Source: Pyronema omphalodes
Taxonomy: Eukaryota > Ascomycota > Pezizomycetes > Pezizales > Pyronemataceae
Reading direction: 5' to 3'
Assembly (NCBI GenBank): GCA_024516155.1
Contig: JAJJXM010000002.1
Span: forward strand, 992,001 to 1,056,000
DNA: 64,000 nt
The notes below the pieces were generated by a model, which was given only the letters and a program-made list of their open reading frames with translations, searched no databases and was not told the origin of the DNA. The position numbers and the translations under genes were made by a program. Positions within the stretch are counted from its first letter, which is position 1. Every line of letters begins with the position of its first letter. This document shows, piece by piece, positions 1-13,264 of this stretch.

Positions 1-3000
1 CTTAATCTGTTCTTGAGAGGTTGTGCGCATCAAAAACATTGCATGCATACGATTATCAAGCATCGTATTGGATGACCGACAAATCCGAATCTGGAAAGCT
101 TATCCACTACAATCTTTATGCAGTTTTGATCCAAAACGACCCATTGGCTTGGGAATTTACCAAGTGATGCCTACATAGATGATTCCAAAAGGGCTAGAAT
201 TATGTCAGGCTTCTTTTCTTTCTTTCCAATTCACCGTTTTTGTAAACTTGGCCTATAACTAATGTGCGATATAAGGACTCCATGAGCCAACTTGGTTGAG
301 ATGGTCATCTTGTCGTCCCTGGTATGAAAGACGAAAGTACAGATATTCCACAGATTTTTTTCACTACACCTATATCAAAGCCCATACTATTATAATTGAT
401 CAGAGCCTTCTCGCCGCTACCAATACACTGGCTGCAGACGTCCTGGCATGAAGACTCTTTGAAGAATATAAAAGTTGATACATGTTATACCCAGAAGGCA
501 ACAGGAAGGGAGAAGTCAAAAAAAAAGCTAGGAAACAAGATATACACATAGAGCAGTTTCTAGAGGTTGTGTATTATCGTACCCTGAAAAAAGGATAACC
601 AATAGATTGATTTAAAAAACGAATGCCCAATATATCTGTACGTAATCGGGAGATTTCCATGCCTATACCGGCTTGTAAGTGCGCGGCAACAAAGGATGCC
701 CATCGCGAACGTTGCTATCGCTAAGGTTAGGACACGCCGAGCGGGTAGTGGTAAGGTGTGCTTGGGTGTTAAATCTTGGATGTAAATATACCGCGAACCA
801 GAGTTCCATAACAGGCGTGGCGAATTGTTGACTGATATTGAGCATAATTATACAGCATCGTAGTAATATTAAAAAACATACGCTATATAATGGGATGTAT
901 ATAATTTCCATTGATTATGCAGATCAGATTTGAACTCAGTAATGTAACTTATGCATCCACAAACCTGAAAATTGTAGGGCTCTCCACACTTTCAAAGGAG
1001 TCTCTTTGCTAGTCTAGACCATTTCCAAAAGAAACACCTACGCTCATGTAAGTAAAATTTTCCGGAGCTAGCCGGTTGGATCCTCAAGCGACCGAATGCA
1101 ATCACATATGCATTTGTATTATTATCACTTGTTATGATAAGGCAGAGCGGGTAGTATTATAATACTCCATATGTTATATATATCATAAAATTATACTTGC
1201 GAATCTGTATTCAAGGCAGGTTCTACATTCTAGGCTAATTATGCGGCGCCATACATCTGAACCACATACTACAACTATAAATTTTAATACCAATCACTCC
1301 AACAGACTGCCAAGGCATCACCCTGTGGGGAATGATATGCATGTATTGGAACTGATGTATGTATGCAGGGCTTACATATGTATGATGCTTCGATACGGGT
1401 TCCACCGGCTAAAGGTAGGATATCGTGGCTCCAGTTAGAGTATGTATCTCATCTCTCAAAAATTTCCCAAAGCTTAAATATTAGAGTAACGAGAATAATT
1501 GGAAATCCAAGTGTGTAGTTGCAGCAGTGCTTATATCGTGCCCGTGATGGTGTTGCATATAAATTATCCGGCGAAGCAGCCCCGTCATTCATCCGAATGA
1601 TCTTTACTCCATTTTAGATGGGGGTTTATTTTGTTTTGTTTATGTCCGATGTGAATTTGTGGATGGTTTCGAGGCTTGAACTCAAATCTGATTTTAGCCA
1701 ACTCGTCAAGCATTTAGCTGGAAATGCGTATAAAAGTCGCCAGCCGATATGAATGGCATAAACAAGGTGTTGACATATTAAAGTTACCGGGTTATTCCGG
1801 ATTACCGCTTTCTAGGGAGTGCCTATTGATTTCAAGGGCCGCATATGTAGGGGCACGAGTACGGAATGTACCGTGTCATAGACTCGGCGTCAGATGACAT
1901 CTGCCATTAGCAATTTTCCCTATAGCCACTGCAGATAGAGGTCAGTAAGACCTTGATTATTGGTATGTGAGTTAAGACTGATACTGAAGATCAATCTCTT
2001 ATACATACAATATTCTAGGATAAACTGAGGGATATTAAATCCATTGATTTCTTGACAAGCCTTCTTATTTCAATAATATTTGGTGGGGCGATTGGCTGAT
2101 TCTTGTGATGTATGCGCTTGAAATTCTGCAACAACTGGCTTCCAGCGCAGTGAAGCACTGAATTTTCCCCGTCGAGCGTGTATCTCGATTGATTTGTATG
2201 TATCAAATATTGATAAAATCGTAACTCGATACAAGCTGTGAGACGACACTAAAAGAGATAACGAATCTTGCACAACACAAAATCGCTAATGCTACCTCAC
2301 CCCTGATAAAGTGTTGCTTTGGATCTCAAGAAGAGGTATACCATAGCTTCCCTGTCAAGCTGTGTCTCTAAGATCATACAGCGCATTGGCTTTTGTCTGT
2401 CACTGCGAACAGCTGATAGGATCAAAGCTAAAAAACTCGTCATCACAAATCTTTGGTCTTATTATCGGAGAAACTGTTTTGTGCATTTAAAGACACTTCA
2501 AAGGCCTAAAGAATAGATTATTTAGTATTAACTATTCGATTCCGGTGGATGTTTTAAAAAATCAAAACAGATTACCGAAGATGGCAAGTAGAAACATATG
2601 AGCCATGCACATGTTCATAAATAGCAGCGTAGGAGTAGAGTGGTTGCCGCATTCGCCTAATAAATCAAAAATTCAGAGGACACGGTGTTCCATTCATATA
2701 TGACTGCTGCCTAGCCCGAGTTTTGCAAATCTGGAGGAAGGCATGCGTAGAAGAAGTAACAATGTGATTTGTTTAGATTGGGAACATTTTGGGCCTTTTA
2801 TCTGATTAAAATGCTTGATCACGCCTCATATATCAAGTTTTGCGAGTTTTGTGAGGCTATCCATTCTTAAGCCACATGGTTCTAAACGACATAAATATAA
2901 CTAAATGGTATAGCCGCTGTCTGTTTCGGTACGGGAGATATTTTCTGACGGTATCGAATCAGTGCATAAACGTGCTGCATGTAGGGGTTTTTATATCCTT

Positions 3001-6000
3001 CTACGTCGCCTATCATGGTGTTTCGGTAGCCAAACAGACGGAATCAAGTTCCCAACACGTCTAATATTCCAGCTCTCTGATTGGTAAAACGAATAGCCAA
3101 TATCCCAATAAGTTCTCGAGATTGGGCTTGCACGTCAAGTTTCTGTTGAACTGAAGTGTTTGAAAGGTGATATTTGAAGGGGGAAGTCGAGAAGCTTCAG
3201 TCTAAATGGTCGAATTGGCACTGCCAAGTGTTTTTAATCCGTTTCACCCACGCCGTGACGTGAAATATCGTGACTGTAAAGCAAAAATCTTGCTCAGCAG
3301 CCATATAGACAGGCTGTGAATATATGAGGACGCCCGTTGACCACTCTATGTCTTATTCGTTTGGCAAACAGTCTTCTGTTGCCTTAAAAGAATAACAATA
3401 TTATACACCGGATAGATATCGGACTCCACATGTCGCTTATAATCCTCAACTGCGCGTGACTGTTCTACGTTTGAAATATAACCGCTATCTGTGGGAATTG
3501 GTCAACCGCTATTCTTGTGGCCGATCTTGCAGAACATAATTGGCAAGAAATGCTTCTCTTGGTATATTGTGGTGAGATCTATCAGTAAGCTACTCTGATA
3601 TTCTTTGTTGACTGGTTCTCAACATTTCTAGAGACTCGAGTCTCGAGATGCTTCCAAAGATATAATCTGGTCCTGATGGCTTGAATTGCCTTGATACACA
3701 ACACCACACTGGCGAACCAATTATCTCCAAATACCCAAACAAGATCCGGCGATAGCCATGAGGCTACCCTGCTAGAGGAAAGCCTTTGCGGAAGGATAAC
3801 TTATTCTTTGACCAAAGACCATCTTCTAAATTCGCCATTGGTTCGCTGCGTGTTAATACATCTTTTCCAAGAATCATTCTTCCATCCAGTATTTTTCGAG
3901 CAACATCTTTCTCGGGAAAATAATTGCTGTGTTCGTACGTTTTATCTTTTATAAAGCCAGACCTTCCAGTCGCCTGTTCTTCACGGCCACCCTTCGTACA
4001 CAAATCCACCGCCCCCGCATTCTCAATCAGACCATTCCTCCTTCTTGATCAAAATGGCACACTCCGTTACCATAAAGTCAAAGGTCAACTTCACACCCCT
4101 TTGAACTGTGTATATACATACTCGGTTCAAGAACCAAAACTGACATCCGCACTTAGCCCGCCACACCGCCCAGATCCCGGAGCCCTACTCACGAGGGATC
4201 AAATAATGCCCCCGACAAAGCTTCTCAGGTGTATCCTCGGGCATTTGAAGAAGTTCTTGACTCAGATCGCCAGAGGATTGCACACTCCACCCAACCACCT
4301 AAAGAACAACCGATCGAGCAAAACATCAACTCGTCGATTCACAACGACTTTCCTCTCGCTCTCCAGTCCCTGGATATTACTCGACAATTCTTCGGAGTGG
4401 TTGAAGAACACTCCAGCGTTGAATACAGAGCCTTTGTTCCAATATATCATAAGGTCCAAACCCGTGACGTCCCGTATCCTCTCCGAGGCGATAGAGCTCA
4501 AGAACACAGCGACGGTATCAAGGCGCTCTGCGAGTGTGACGCTATCAACCAAATGTTGATCTAGGCATGTATCGAAAGGGTCCATCGGTTATACCGTTAC
4601 CTCGTCCCATATAAAAGAAAATCTTGGAAGATATTGTTCTACACCAGTCCGCATAAGAAGTCATGCAATGTCATGACCTCAAATTATGACGTACCATATG
4701 TGAGGAGCTTGGTTGAGTATTGACGTTCGCAATTTGAGGTTCGGAGTTTTGGTGGATGGGGTGGGCTTTTCCAAGGCGAAAGCAGATATCGATTGGAATA
4801 TATGTAGTGGAGGCACTTTTTTTTCGGAATGAATTGATGAATCATATGGCAGTTCGGAATGACTCTTGTTGCATGATTTTTTTCTTCTTTTGACTGATCC
4901 TTAATAATAAGTTCGTTATATCCCGCATCCACGCTTGGCAGTTGAGATCCATCAGTACCCCGCAGATAATTTTGAACTGAAGCATCACACAACTGCAAAG
5001 TCCCGACCATCAAAATGTCCGCCAAAAAGAATGCAGTTTAACGCTTTTTGGTGCGATACGTGCTCTCTTAACGATCTAGGTGTGGTGTTCAGAAATGCCT
5101 GGTGGACAGGTGGCGCGAGGGAAACGCAACGAGGCGTCTTGACACACCCGGACTGTTTCTTGCGGAATAACAGCGATACGCTGTTGAAAGCGGATACCAC
5201 AATCAATAATCGGCATTCAATAATCCAGACTTCAGTACTCGGTATTCTCGGTACCACATCGAAGAAGCCGTTATGGAGATTCGTCCATTCTGTTGCCTCA
5301 TCTGGCACCGAGTCGATCCAGCTGTGATCGTAAACGAAGATCTTCCTGCCCTCTTTTCAAACGTTCACTGATCCCACCCCATCGCAACTGATCAAGCGAT
5401 CTAACCAACAGATTTCGCCGCTCCAGGACATGAATTAGCTATCGTCAGTTAAAAACACCGACTGAGACTTTCGTCGTTGGGCGACCAATCTTCACGACGC
5501 TTCGTTTTCTCTATCTCATCGGGACGATTGACACTTTTCCTCAGCGGTGTCCAACGCCTCAAGGAGCTTCGAACCGTTTCAAATGAAGCTGAAAATAACG
5601 CAACTTTCCCAACAAGCTCAGCTATTGTTGATACGGAAACCACTTCCACAGTTTATACCAGCGAGGTCTTCAGCTTCTAGGGAATATTGGGCCCTATGCT
5701 GATGAAGAAAGTATCCTGAAATTGGCAGCTGAATGGCTAACTGAACGAGAACTGCCCCTTCCTTAGACCCCGATAGGCATTCGAATATAAACTGGAGCAT
5801 TTTAGTCGGGGCTGCGAAAGAAAATGTCGTCGTCGACCTCGAAGTACTACATTCTCTGCCCGCGAAATCAGTCTACCATCGAATACCGTACGAAACGAAG
5901 CCAGTCGGTCCGATCCTATTGCAAACTACCAATTACAAGAGCTAGCTTGCACCTACTGTCCGTGGTCGATGGTCGCTTCAATAAAAGGCGGGTTCCCCAG

Positions 6001-9000
6001 ATGCGAGCCATCAATGCTGGTGGAATATTCGCTTGCTGAAATGTCTATTCGCAATGTGGGAGGCTTTCTTCAGAAAACCAAAGGGCTTCAGAAAACCAAA
6101 GGGAACTTGGCCCGACGGCAAAATTCCAAGGGAGACTGTTGACGGCTACCGGATGTTGTTAATCGGCTTGAATCTGATGGGCTAGTTAAATGTCATTTTT
6201 GTAAGCCCTCCCATCATCATGCAATCTCTTTCCAGAACAAATATTGACTCTGGTGTATTCTGGAGCTCTTCACTAAGTATAGGTTATCCGGATATCCTTT
6301 CAAATCCCCAGCGCCGGAGTAGGATCATATTTTGAAAAACTCAGCTAGAATACGCGTTGATGATCCAGAGTTACGTTGACTATCCCTGAAACTGTGGGAG
6401 AGAAATAGCTCCGAGATTCGAGAGATGGATACTACGTGTTCTGCTGCGAGATAGACATAACTGATGAATTCTTAGGGAGATCTTTGAGGGCTATGATGAT
6501 GGCGCTATCGACTAGTTATTAGAACCGTGCATCCTACACCGTATCTGTCAGATCAGGGTAATCCTCAATTGAATTGCTTTATTTTAATAAGGCAAAAAGA
6601 ATAAACCAGAATCGCTAATTGATGAGGCTTGATTCCGTCCAAAGCAGGTTCCTGGATGCGAGTTACTAATATTCTCGGTATTGGTAGTACTTTTCCGCGT
6701 TAAGTGTCTTCTGCTGGGTTCTATCATCCGAGGATATCAAGGCACAATAATTGCACCAAAGCCATTAGAGTTACTCCTTATGAACACCGAGAACGACAAA
6801 TTCAAATGAAATACAGCCCTGTAGTCTATGCGGGTACTGTTTCCAGGCTATGGAAGATAACCTCTAGACATAACGGTTACTATTTTGTATATAAAGAGCA
6901 TGGAAAACAAAAGGCATATTTCAACCTTCAGTGAACGGTGCTTATGGGAGCTGGTTGTGATTACATAGTCACCACAACCAAATACCAAATTATCGCCACC
7001 ACGAGAAAATTGGCCACAGGTACATTCAGAACGCATATGCGGCGCCTCCGAATTTGGAAAGGATCGCGAACGGGTGGGGCCAGGAGATCTCCAAGTTAAT
7101 GTGCTTGATAGCCTTCCTTATAACCCTATGGCCCCTCGAAACCACAAAACCTCAATAGCCGGCTAAGCGTTATGGCTCGTATATTCAACGAAACCTGATA
7201 CGCCAAAATATTAGAATAATTCATGCAATTCATGGTATAGCTTACCTCCCTAGCCTCTTGGTATCAGCAGTCTCTCTATCGGCTTTCGCATCATCGATCA
7301 AAATTTATTCCTTCAAATACCTGCGATATTTCAAGTATATTCCAGCAGCTGTTATATTGTTTGGGAGATAATATTTTCACTTTCAGTTTTCCTCAACACC
7401 AGCGCATGCATAAGGAGGCTTACTCGTAACGTGCTGCGTGTCACCATGGACGTGAGGGCGCCACCACGACAGATGCCAACACTCGATATGCCTCTTTTCC
7501 CCCGATGACGTAGTGTAATACACGTTATCTATAATAGATGTATGGCTGAAAACTTGAACAGTTCATCCGATAAGTGCTTCCTATGACCGGTATTTTTCCA
7601 TTTGATTCCGTGGAATTTTATAGGATAAATGCCCGTATTATAATGGCGGAACTTTTCGGGCTCATCGTGGTTAACTGTCACAATTAGGCGGTCGCCGCGT
7701 TGTTGTACTCTGACACGATGTCTTTAACATGCATCGAAGGTCGAATCGCGGCCTCAGGTTGTCGGGGATTTCGCTTTGAACAAACGAGAAAAAGTGTGAG
7801 TCAACAGCGTACGTGGGGCATCTAAATATTAGTTGATTAAAGGCATCCGATCAGAAAATTCCATAATTGACAAACAAGATAAACTTTGCTCTCGTTTGCA
7901 GATTAGGAGACACTAAGGCGGTGAAAACCGCCGAATAAAGACCATAATTATCGGATGACAAACGGAGCACCACTGCAACTAGCTTGGCTTTTACATAAGT
8001 ACTGGTGTACATAACACAGGCATAAAATTCTGGGCAAAGGGTAAAATTAACCTTAAACAGACTGCTTAGGCTTTTCTAGTTTGAAGTCAAAATAGCGGCA
8101 GATCGAATGCAGTAGTAAGTACATGGTCCGCATCTGCAGATGTTGGGCACACACCTCTGTGCCGAACTGTAGGTTAAGGTTATATATGGGCTGGCAATTG
8201 TACTTCAGATAATATCCGAAGTTGTTTTAAGACTTCCAAAGTCTTGAGTAGAGGCAGATTTTTTTGAGGTTGTAACCTGTCGTCATATTCATCAGGGTTA
8301 CCCAAGCCAAATGCCCGTAGGGAATTCCAGTATTGTGTCTGCTGAAATGTGCACAGCAATATCACAGCATTGTCCAATAGAGAATTGAGAGCGATGCAGT
8401 AAATTCATCTGAAGTACCATTGCCTTTGTAACTCATGTTCTAGCCGGTCTACAAAGTTCCTACCTCGCATAAGAGTATACAAAGTAGTCTATACACAAAC
8501 TTTTGCGGTGAGTAGATTTTTGTATGACATATAGTATAGTACATCAGCTTTATATCTGTTGTTAGTTTATCTGTTCTACATCAATAGCATTGGGTTGGGA
8601 TGCTTTCTGAAAATCCATAACACTCGTGTCTCGAGGTATCTCAGTGATAGTTGGAGGTAGAGTTTACACTAAGGCTTTGAAATAAAGAAAATGGAAATTA
8701 TGAGCCTATATTTTAAAATCACTAAGAAATTATATTTGCTAAACTGACAACATCTTAACTCTTGACAGGCTCCTACGCAAGACAAAGAGTGTCCTTCAAA
8801 AGGTGATACATATAAACATTAACGAAGTAGCAAGGCAACGATCACACCAACAGACATATCACGGCTAAATCAGCTAGATAGAATACGAAGATGTCGTCAG
8901 AAAAAAACTACTGAATCCATAATTCTTGTCAGGTGATATTTTTCAGATAATACGCCTAGGATTGTAGTGGTGCTTGTTGAACTCCAGAGCACACCAGGCA

Positions 9001-9366
9001 GTTGTGTTATTTTTTGGTAGTTGTCATGTACAGAGAAGACTAATGCTATTCAGTTAAAATGAATCATTGATTTTTTTTAAGTATGGCACTATCTGCCTAG
9101 CTGGAAAGGGAAAATAACTAGATAGCGACACGAAGCCACGAAAGAGAACATCAGAGATGGCAAAAAGAGCTTCAAATGTTACGGTATGCAAGACTCCCAT
9201 TTTTTTCAAGTGCTTATGTTAAGCTCTCTCTTACTCAGTGGTTTATTAAAAACGAGTGACATGACATGAATGTTTAGTGAGTGCCAAGCGCTACGCGTTA
9301 CCCAGGGTGAAAGGTCGAACTTATTCACCTCTCCCGCAGTTAGACCCAACTTCCAGAGCTGCCACA
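1..9366. other. AT-rich gene-poor region, no supported gene
   Basis: Both strands show only short ORFs interrupted by stops, with many TA-rich runs and no ORF carrying a recognisable domain. A slightly GC-richer island at about 3700-5700 contains several overlapping ORFs of 60-210 codons in conflicting frames, none recognisable. A small 18-bp tandem duplication lies at about 6068-6103. The stretch could be old, mutated repeat DNA or plain intergenic sequence. I see no LTRs, terminal inverted repeats or RT-like motifs that would identify a source element. Confidence 0.6.
4157..4564 (+). other. Unidentified ORF, possible gene relic
   Basis: This frame is open for about 135 codons between a TAG at 4154 and the stop at 4562-4564, in the GC-richest part of the left flank. 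It has no ATG near its start; the first plausible initiator is a GTG at 4229. The composition is protein-like, with mixed charged and hydrophobic residues and few runs, but a second frame is open over the same bases (about 3924-4559). I do not recognise either product. It could be a decayed exon, or chance in a GC-richer island. Confidence 0.15.
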
Positions 9367-11161
9367 ATGTCAGAATCCGACTCCGACTCCGAATTAACCT
9401 CGCTACTTTCCGATCCGGAGAATTCCACCGCTGCTACTCCCGCTGCTCCTGCTCCCGTTGTCGAATCGCTCGTCGCTGGACGCGCCCGCCGCGCCAATGC
9501 CGGAAATCTTCTCGCTAAGCTTCTGACGCAAGAAATAGACGAGGAGGATACGCTGTTTATGGAAGATGAAGACGATGTTGAGTTTGAAGTAAACAAAAAG
9601 GACCTACAAGATGACGACGATGCGCTTATGGACTCGTCTTCGGACAGCGAGAACGAAGCTGCGGGAGCCGACCAAGAGTTTGAGGGAGAGAAGGAAATTG
9701 AGAGGCAGGAGAAGGAGGCAAAGAAGGCCAGAAAACGGAAAGCGGATGATGCTTTTATGAAGCCAAGAAAGGAGCGGAAGAAGGCTGTTACTATTGCCCC
9801 AGAGGTTACGGAGGAGGATACTGGAACTGGCACAGAGCTGGACGCCGACGGATACAATGCTCTCACACGACCTAGGAAGAAGTCGGAGCGTATCTCATGG
9901 GTCCCAGAGTTTGTTGCCACTCGAGCATCCTCACGAACATTGTCACTACAAAATCGGTCAGAAACTATGCGGAGGCTAGAGGAGAGTCAGAAGCGGAGGC
10001 TGCACACAATTGCTCTCATGGAGAAGGCGGCTGCTAAGAAAGAGAAAGTTCGGCCTAAGAAAGAAATGACTCAGGCAGAACGCCTTGAGGAAGCAAAGCT
10101 CACAGAGAGAAGGAACTTGCGAAGTCTTTGCTCATGGCAAGAGACAGAACAGCAGAAGCTCGAAGAACAGAGACAACGCTTGCTAGCTTTACAGAACCGG
10201 AAGTTGGCTGGACCGGTTATCACATATTGGAGTGGACCTGCGGAGTGGAATGGCGAAACAGGAAAGCTAGTACGTGTAGGAAAAGGAAAGCTGATTGAAG
10301 AAATAGAGGAGGACGAAGCTGGAGAAGAAAAGAAGAAGAAACGAATTCGCAAACCGAAACCGAAGGAAGGAGAGAAGGCTACAGAGGAAAAGGGCCAGGA
10401 AGTTGTGAAAGATGAGAAAGGCATCGCAGCGGTTGGAGACGCATCTGCGAAGAAGGCAGACGTATCGGAAAATACGCCAGTAGTGAAAACCGAGACTGAT
10501 AAAGAAGATACAAACCAGCCAGAAGACGCAGATGCCATATCACCAAAATCACTACCGCAACCACCCGTCCCACAGAACCGGCAAACCCTTCCAAATAACG
10601 TGGAGATCAAAGATGCAGATACTCCCATGTCCAATTTCTCAGAACTCTCCTCGCTACCGCCGTCAGAGCAGCCCACTCCCATGGCTATTACACCCATCAC
10701 CAGTACCTTCCCACCACCATTACCACCATTACCAACAGATACCCCACTTCCACCTACAGCCTACGATGTTCCTCTACCACCACCTCCACCACCGAAGCCG
10801 AACGAGATCTCTGCCCGGAATCTAATAGTACTCGAAAACTTTGAGCCATCTCTAGTCCGAGACAAAGCAGCCTTGATCAAGACCCTCTGGGGAGATCAAA
10901 CCCGGCGTCTACGTAAGTACTTTTACTCCTACTATTTCTACCATGTCTAATGTGAACATAGCGACTACCAAACCTTACTGCGTTATATCACATCAGCCCG
11001 CGAAGTTCCGCGATCCAGCTACTGGTATGCCATTTGCCTCGCTGAAGGCATACCAAGATATCCGACGTCTACTACATGGTGAAATTAGATGGAGTTGCCT
11101 GCTAGATGCTTATGTTGGTGAGACTGGTCTTGCTGCAAAGGGTGTTCCGGAGGGGTTTTAA
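9367..11161 (+). CDS. swc2: Swc2/YL1 (Vps72) subunit of the SWR1 chromatin-remodelling complex
   Basis: Two exons, 9367-10912 and 10962-11161, joined by a 49-nt intron (GTAAGT donor, CTAAT branch region, ATAG acceptor), give about 581 residues. The N-terminal YL1 signature LVAGRARRANAGN lies at residues 35-47 and is followed by an acidic stretch at about 57-95, the part that in this family binds the H2A.Z-H2B dimer. The middle is charged and lysine/glutamate-rich, with a proline-rich segment at about 455-510. Exon 2 carries the YL1_C domain (KPYC, then KFRDPATGMPF, then AYQDIRRLL) at about 518-555. I chose the ATG at 9367 because it has a good context (CCACAATGTC) and begins at the family-like acidic N terminus; an in-frame ATG at 9277 would add 30 atypical residues. 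In SWR1 the protein delivers H2A.Z for exchange into nucleosomes in the nucleus. Without splicing, the frame stops soon after 10912 and the C-terminal domain is lost. Confidence 0.9.
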
Positions 11162-13264
11162 GGGGAGAGAGGGGGTAATGATTAGCATAAATGGTTTTGT
11201 TTCTAAGCGTGCGGGTTGGGAATGCTTTTTTTGTCATGTATCATAGTGATCTTGTCTTAATCCATATTACAAATTGGATCAGCGCCCGAGATGTTCTCGG
11301 GCTCCAAAAAATAATCATTCTACCTGTACCAGCTTGTTGGTAAGTAAAGTGCTTTGTTAGAAACCTGTAGTCCTACTCTTATTTTCGATTTCGTACAATT
11401 AGTTGCGTTCAAAGTCGGTGCCGAAGGCCGAGTGATTCAATGTGCTCTCACAGTCATAGTTCTCGCCTCACCCTCACAAACTTCCAATTACCGCTCACTC
11501 ACAACATCTTTCTATCTCTTCTCATATCCTTCCTTTTAAGAATCAGTCCTTAATCTTCTCCAAAAGCATTTCCCTACAGCCCAATTCCACGGACTCCCCG
11601 GAATATCCCGAAATCTGCCTCGACACCTTTCTACATGGACCTTTAGTCCTGTCAGTATATGAATGAGCAAACAAATAAGGGCCCTAAATAAATCCTAAGA
11701 TCATATACCCAATCTCTGTGCCACACAAACTCACATCTCAACTCTCGACCCCCAACCCCCTCCCAAAAAACCTAGACACGTGTTATTGTTAGATTATATC
11801 ATATATCTCGTCATCGTCGATGCCAACTATGGTTCGTCTAATATATTCATTGCAAAACTCTCGATGGTTGAAGGGAAATACGGTATTTGTCTGTCTAGAT
11901 CTTCAACTACGTCAGTTGCATGATCAAAAAAAAAACATCACCCTTCCCGCCCCTCCCTCTATGGTCCTCCTGCTCCCTCACCATAAATAATCCTGCAAGA
12001 AGTACCCATCCATTTTCCCAATCATTCCTACTAAGCATCAGAGTGCTTAAAGGACAGGTAGCATAGCCCACCGCACATCGTTGGTGGAAACCCATATTCT
12101 CTTATATATACAAAATGTTTGCCCCATGCTCTGCTTGGAAATCTCTCGAATTATTTCGCTACGCTTGCTAGTATCGATGTAACCTTCAATCCGCTATACT
12201 CGAGAATGCCTTGGACTTGAGCTGATGCTGATGGGGTATAAAGGCGTGGTAGGTATATTTCGGTTCAAGGTTTGGCGAGTCTACGTTTTCAGTCAATAAA
12301 AACGGGCAATTAGCAACCACCATGAAAGATCAGATTACTGAGTAAATACTCAGCCGTCAGGTAGATTTCATCCATTACAGGATGACTGGAATTCATCTGA
12401 TATCATTTAGTTACAAAAATCTTTCAATGCCTCATGACGAAATCTAAGATACAGAAAGCTTGTACACAATCGTACTACAATTTAACGAACAATACAGTAT
12501 CCTCATGCATTAGGATTAGATACTATGTATCAAACAAGAAACGTTAAAGACTAACTATTAGGTAGCCCAGGCCAGTTACCATTAAACATTTCCATCAATC
12601 CGCAACATCATCTCTTAAAAGGGAGGACATAGTTTTAACCACATTTTATACAATCCAACAAAAAAAAAAACAAATAACACAAAATAACAAAAACAGAAAA
12701 GAATGAAAACAATTCAAGCCTTCAACCGTTGCCATCAACCCCTTTTTGTCGTTAGTCATAAAAAATCATGCTGTAGCTACTCACCACACTCCTACCACCT
12801 TCTGACCATCGTCAAATCATCCATACAAACGAATGCCCCCCTTCATAACCCCGCTAATACATGATAGAAAATAAAACGTCAATACAGAATATAGCCGACC
12901 CATTTATATCATCCAGTATGCAGGAGCCGGGGGTTTGGAGTACAAGTGTAAAGCAAGCATCAAAATAACAATAGCATAAAAATAGAACGCCCAACTTCCT
13001 TCCATACCTTCCCCCATTTTTTTCCCGAAAGCATCTAGCAATGAGTGGAGAGACGTTCGGGGCAATTTAAAACAAGCATAACGAAACAAGAATGGAATCA
13101 AACAACAGGAAAATCGGTTGAGGAACAAACGTGGCAAAAACCCAATGTCCGGGGACGTCGCGTAAGCAGAGAACGCATAGAGCCGTTTCTCGTCAATGTA
13201 GATTAGATCGGGTGCATTAATGATCTTCATCTTCTGGATGAAGACATTGAAAGCTCATGAATAT
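11162..13264. other. Intergenic region between convergent genes
   Basis: This 2.1-kb stretch separates the 3' ends of the Swc2 gene (+) and the RRM-Puf gene (-), so it should contain both 3' UTRs and terminators. It includes an A-rich run at about 12661-12672. A minus-strand ORF at 12904-13230 has no recognisable features and lies in the probable 3' UTR of the Puf gene. I see no RNA gene or repeat element. Confidence 0.6.

Noticed and set aside
3924..4559. 211-codon ORF in the left flank
   Set aside because: It has no domain, and another frame is equally open over the same bases; I kept only a low-confidence note for the more protein-like frame.
9277..9366. Upstream in-frame ATG as start of Swc2
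   Set aside because: It adds 30 residues unlike the family N terminus; the ATG at 9367 has better context and begins the acidic family-like sequence.
9321..9920. 199-codon antisense ORF over the Swc2 gene, and a 209-codon one at 10071-10700
   Set aside because: They are shadows of the acidic, low-complexity sense frame, which carries the family signatures.
12904..13233. Alternative third exon of the RRM-Puf gene using an acceptor near 13234, adding about 110 residues
   Set aside because: A closer acceptor (13271) follows a good branch site, and the added sequence does not look like a Puf-protein tail.
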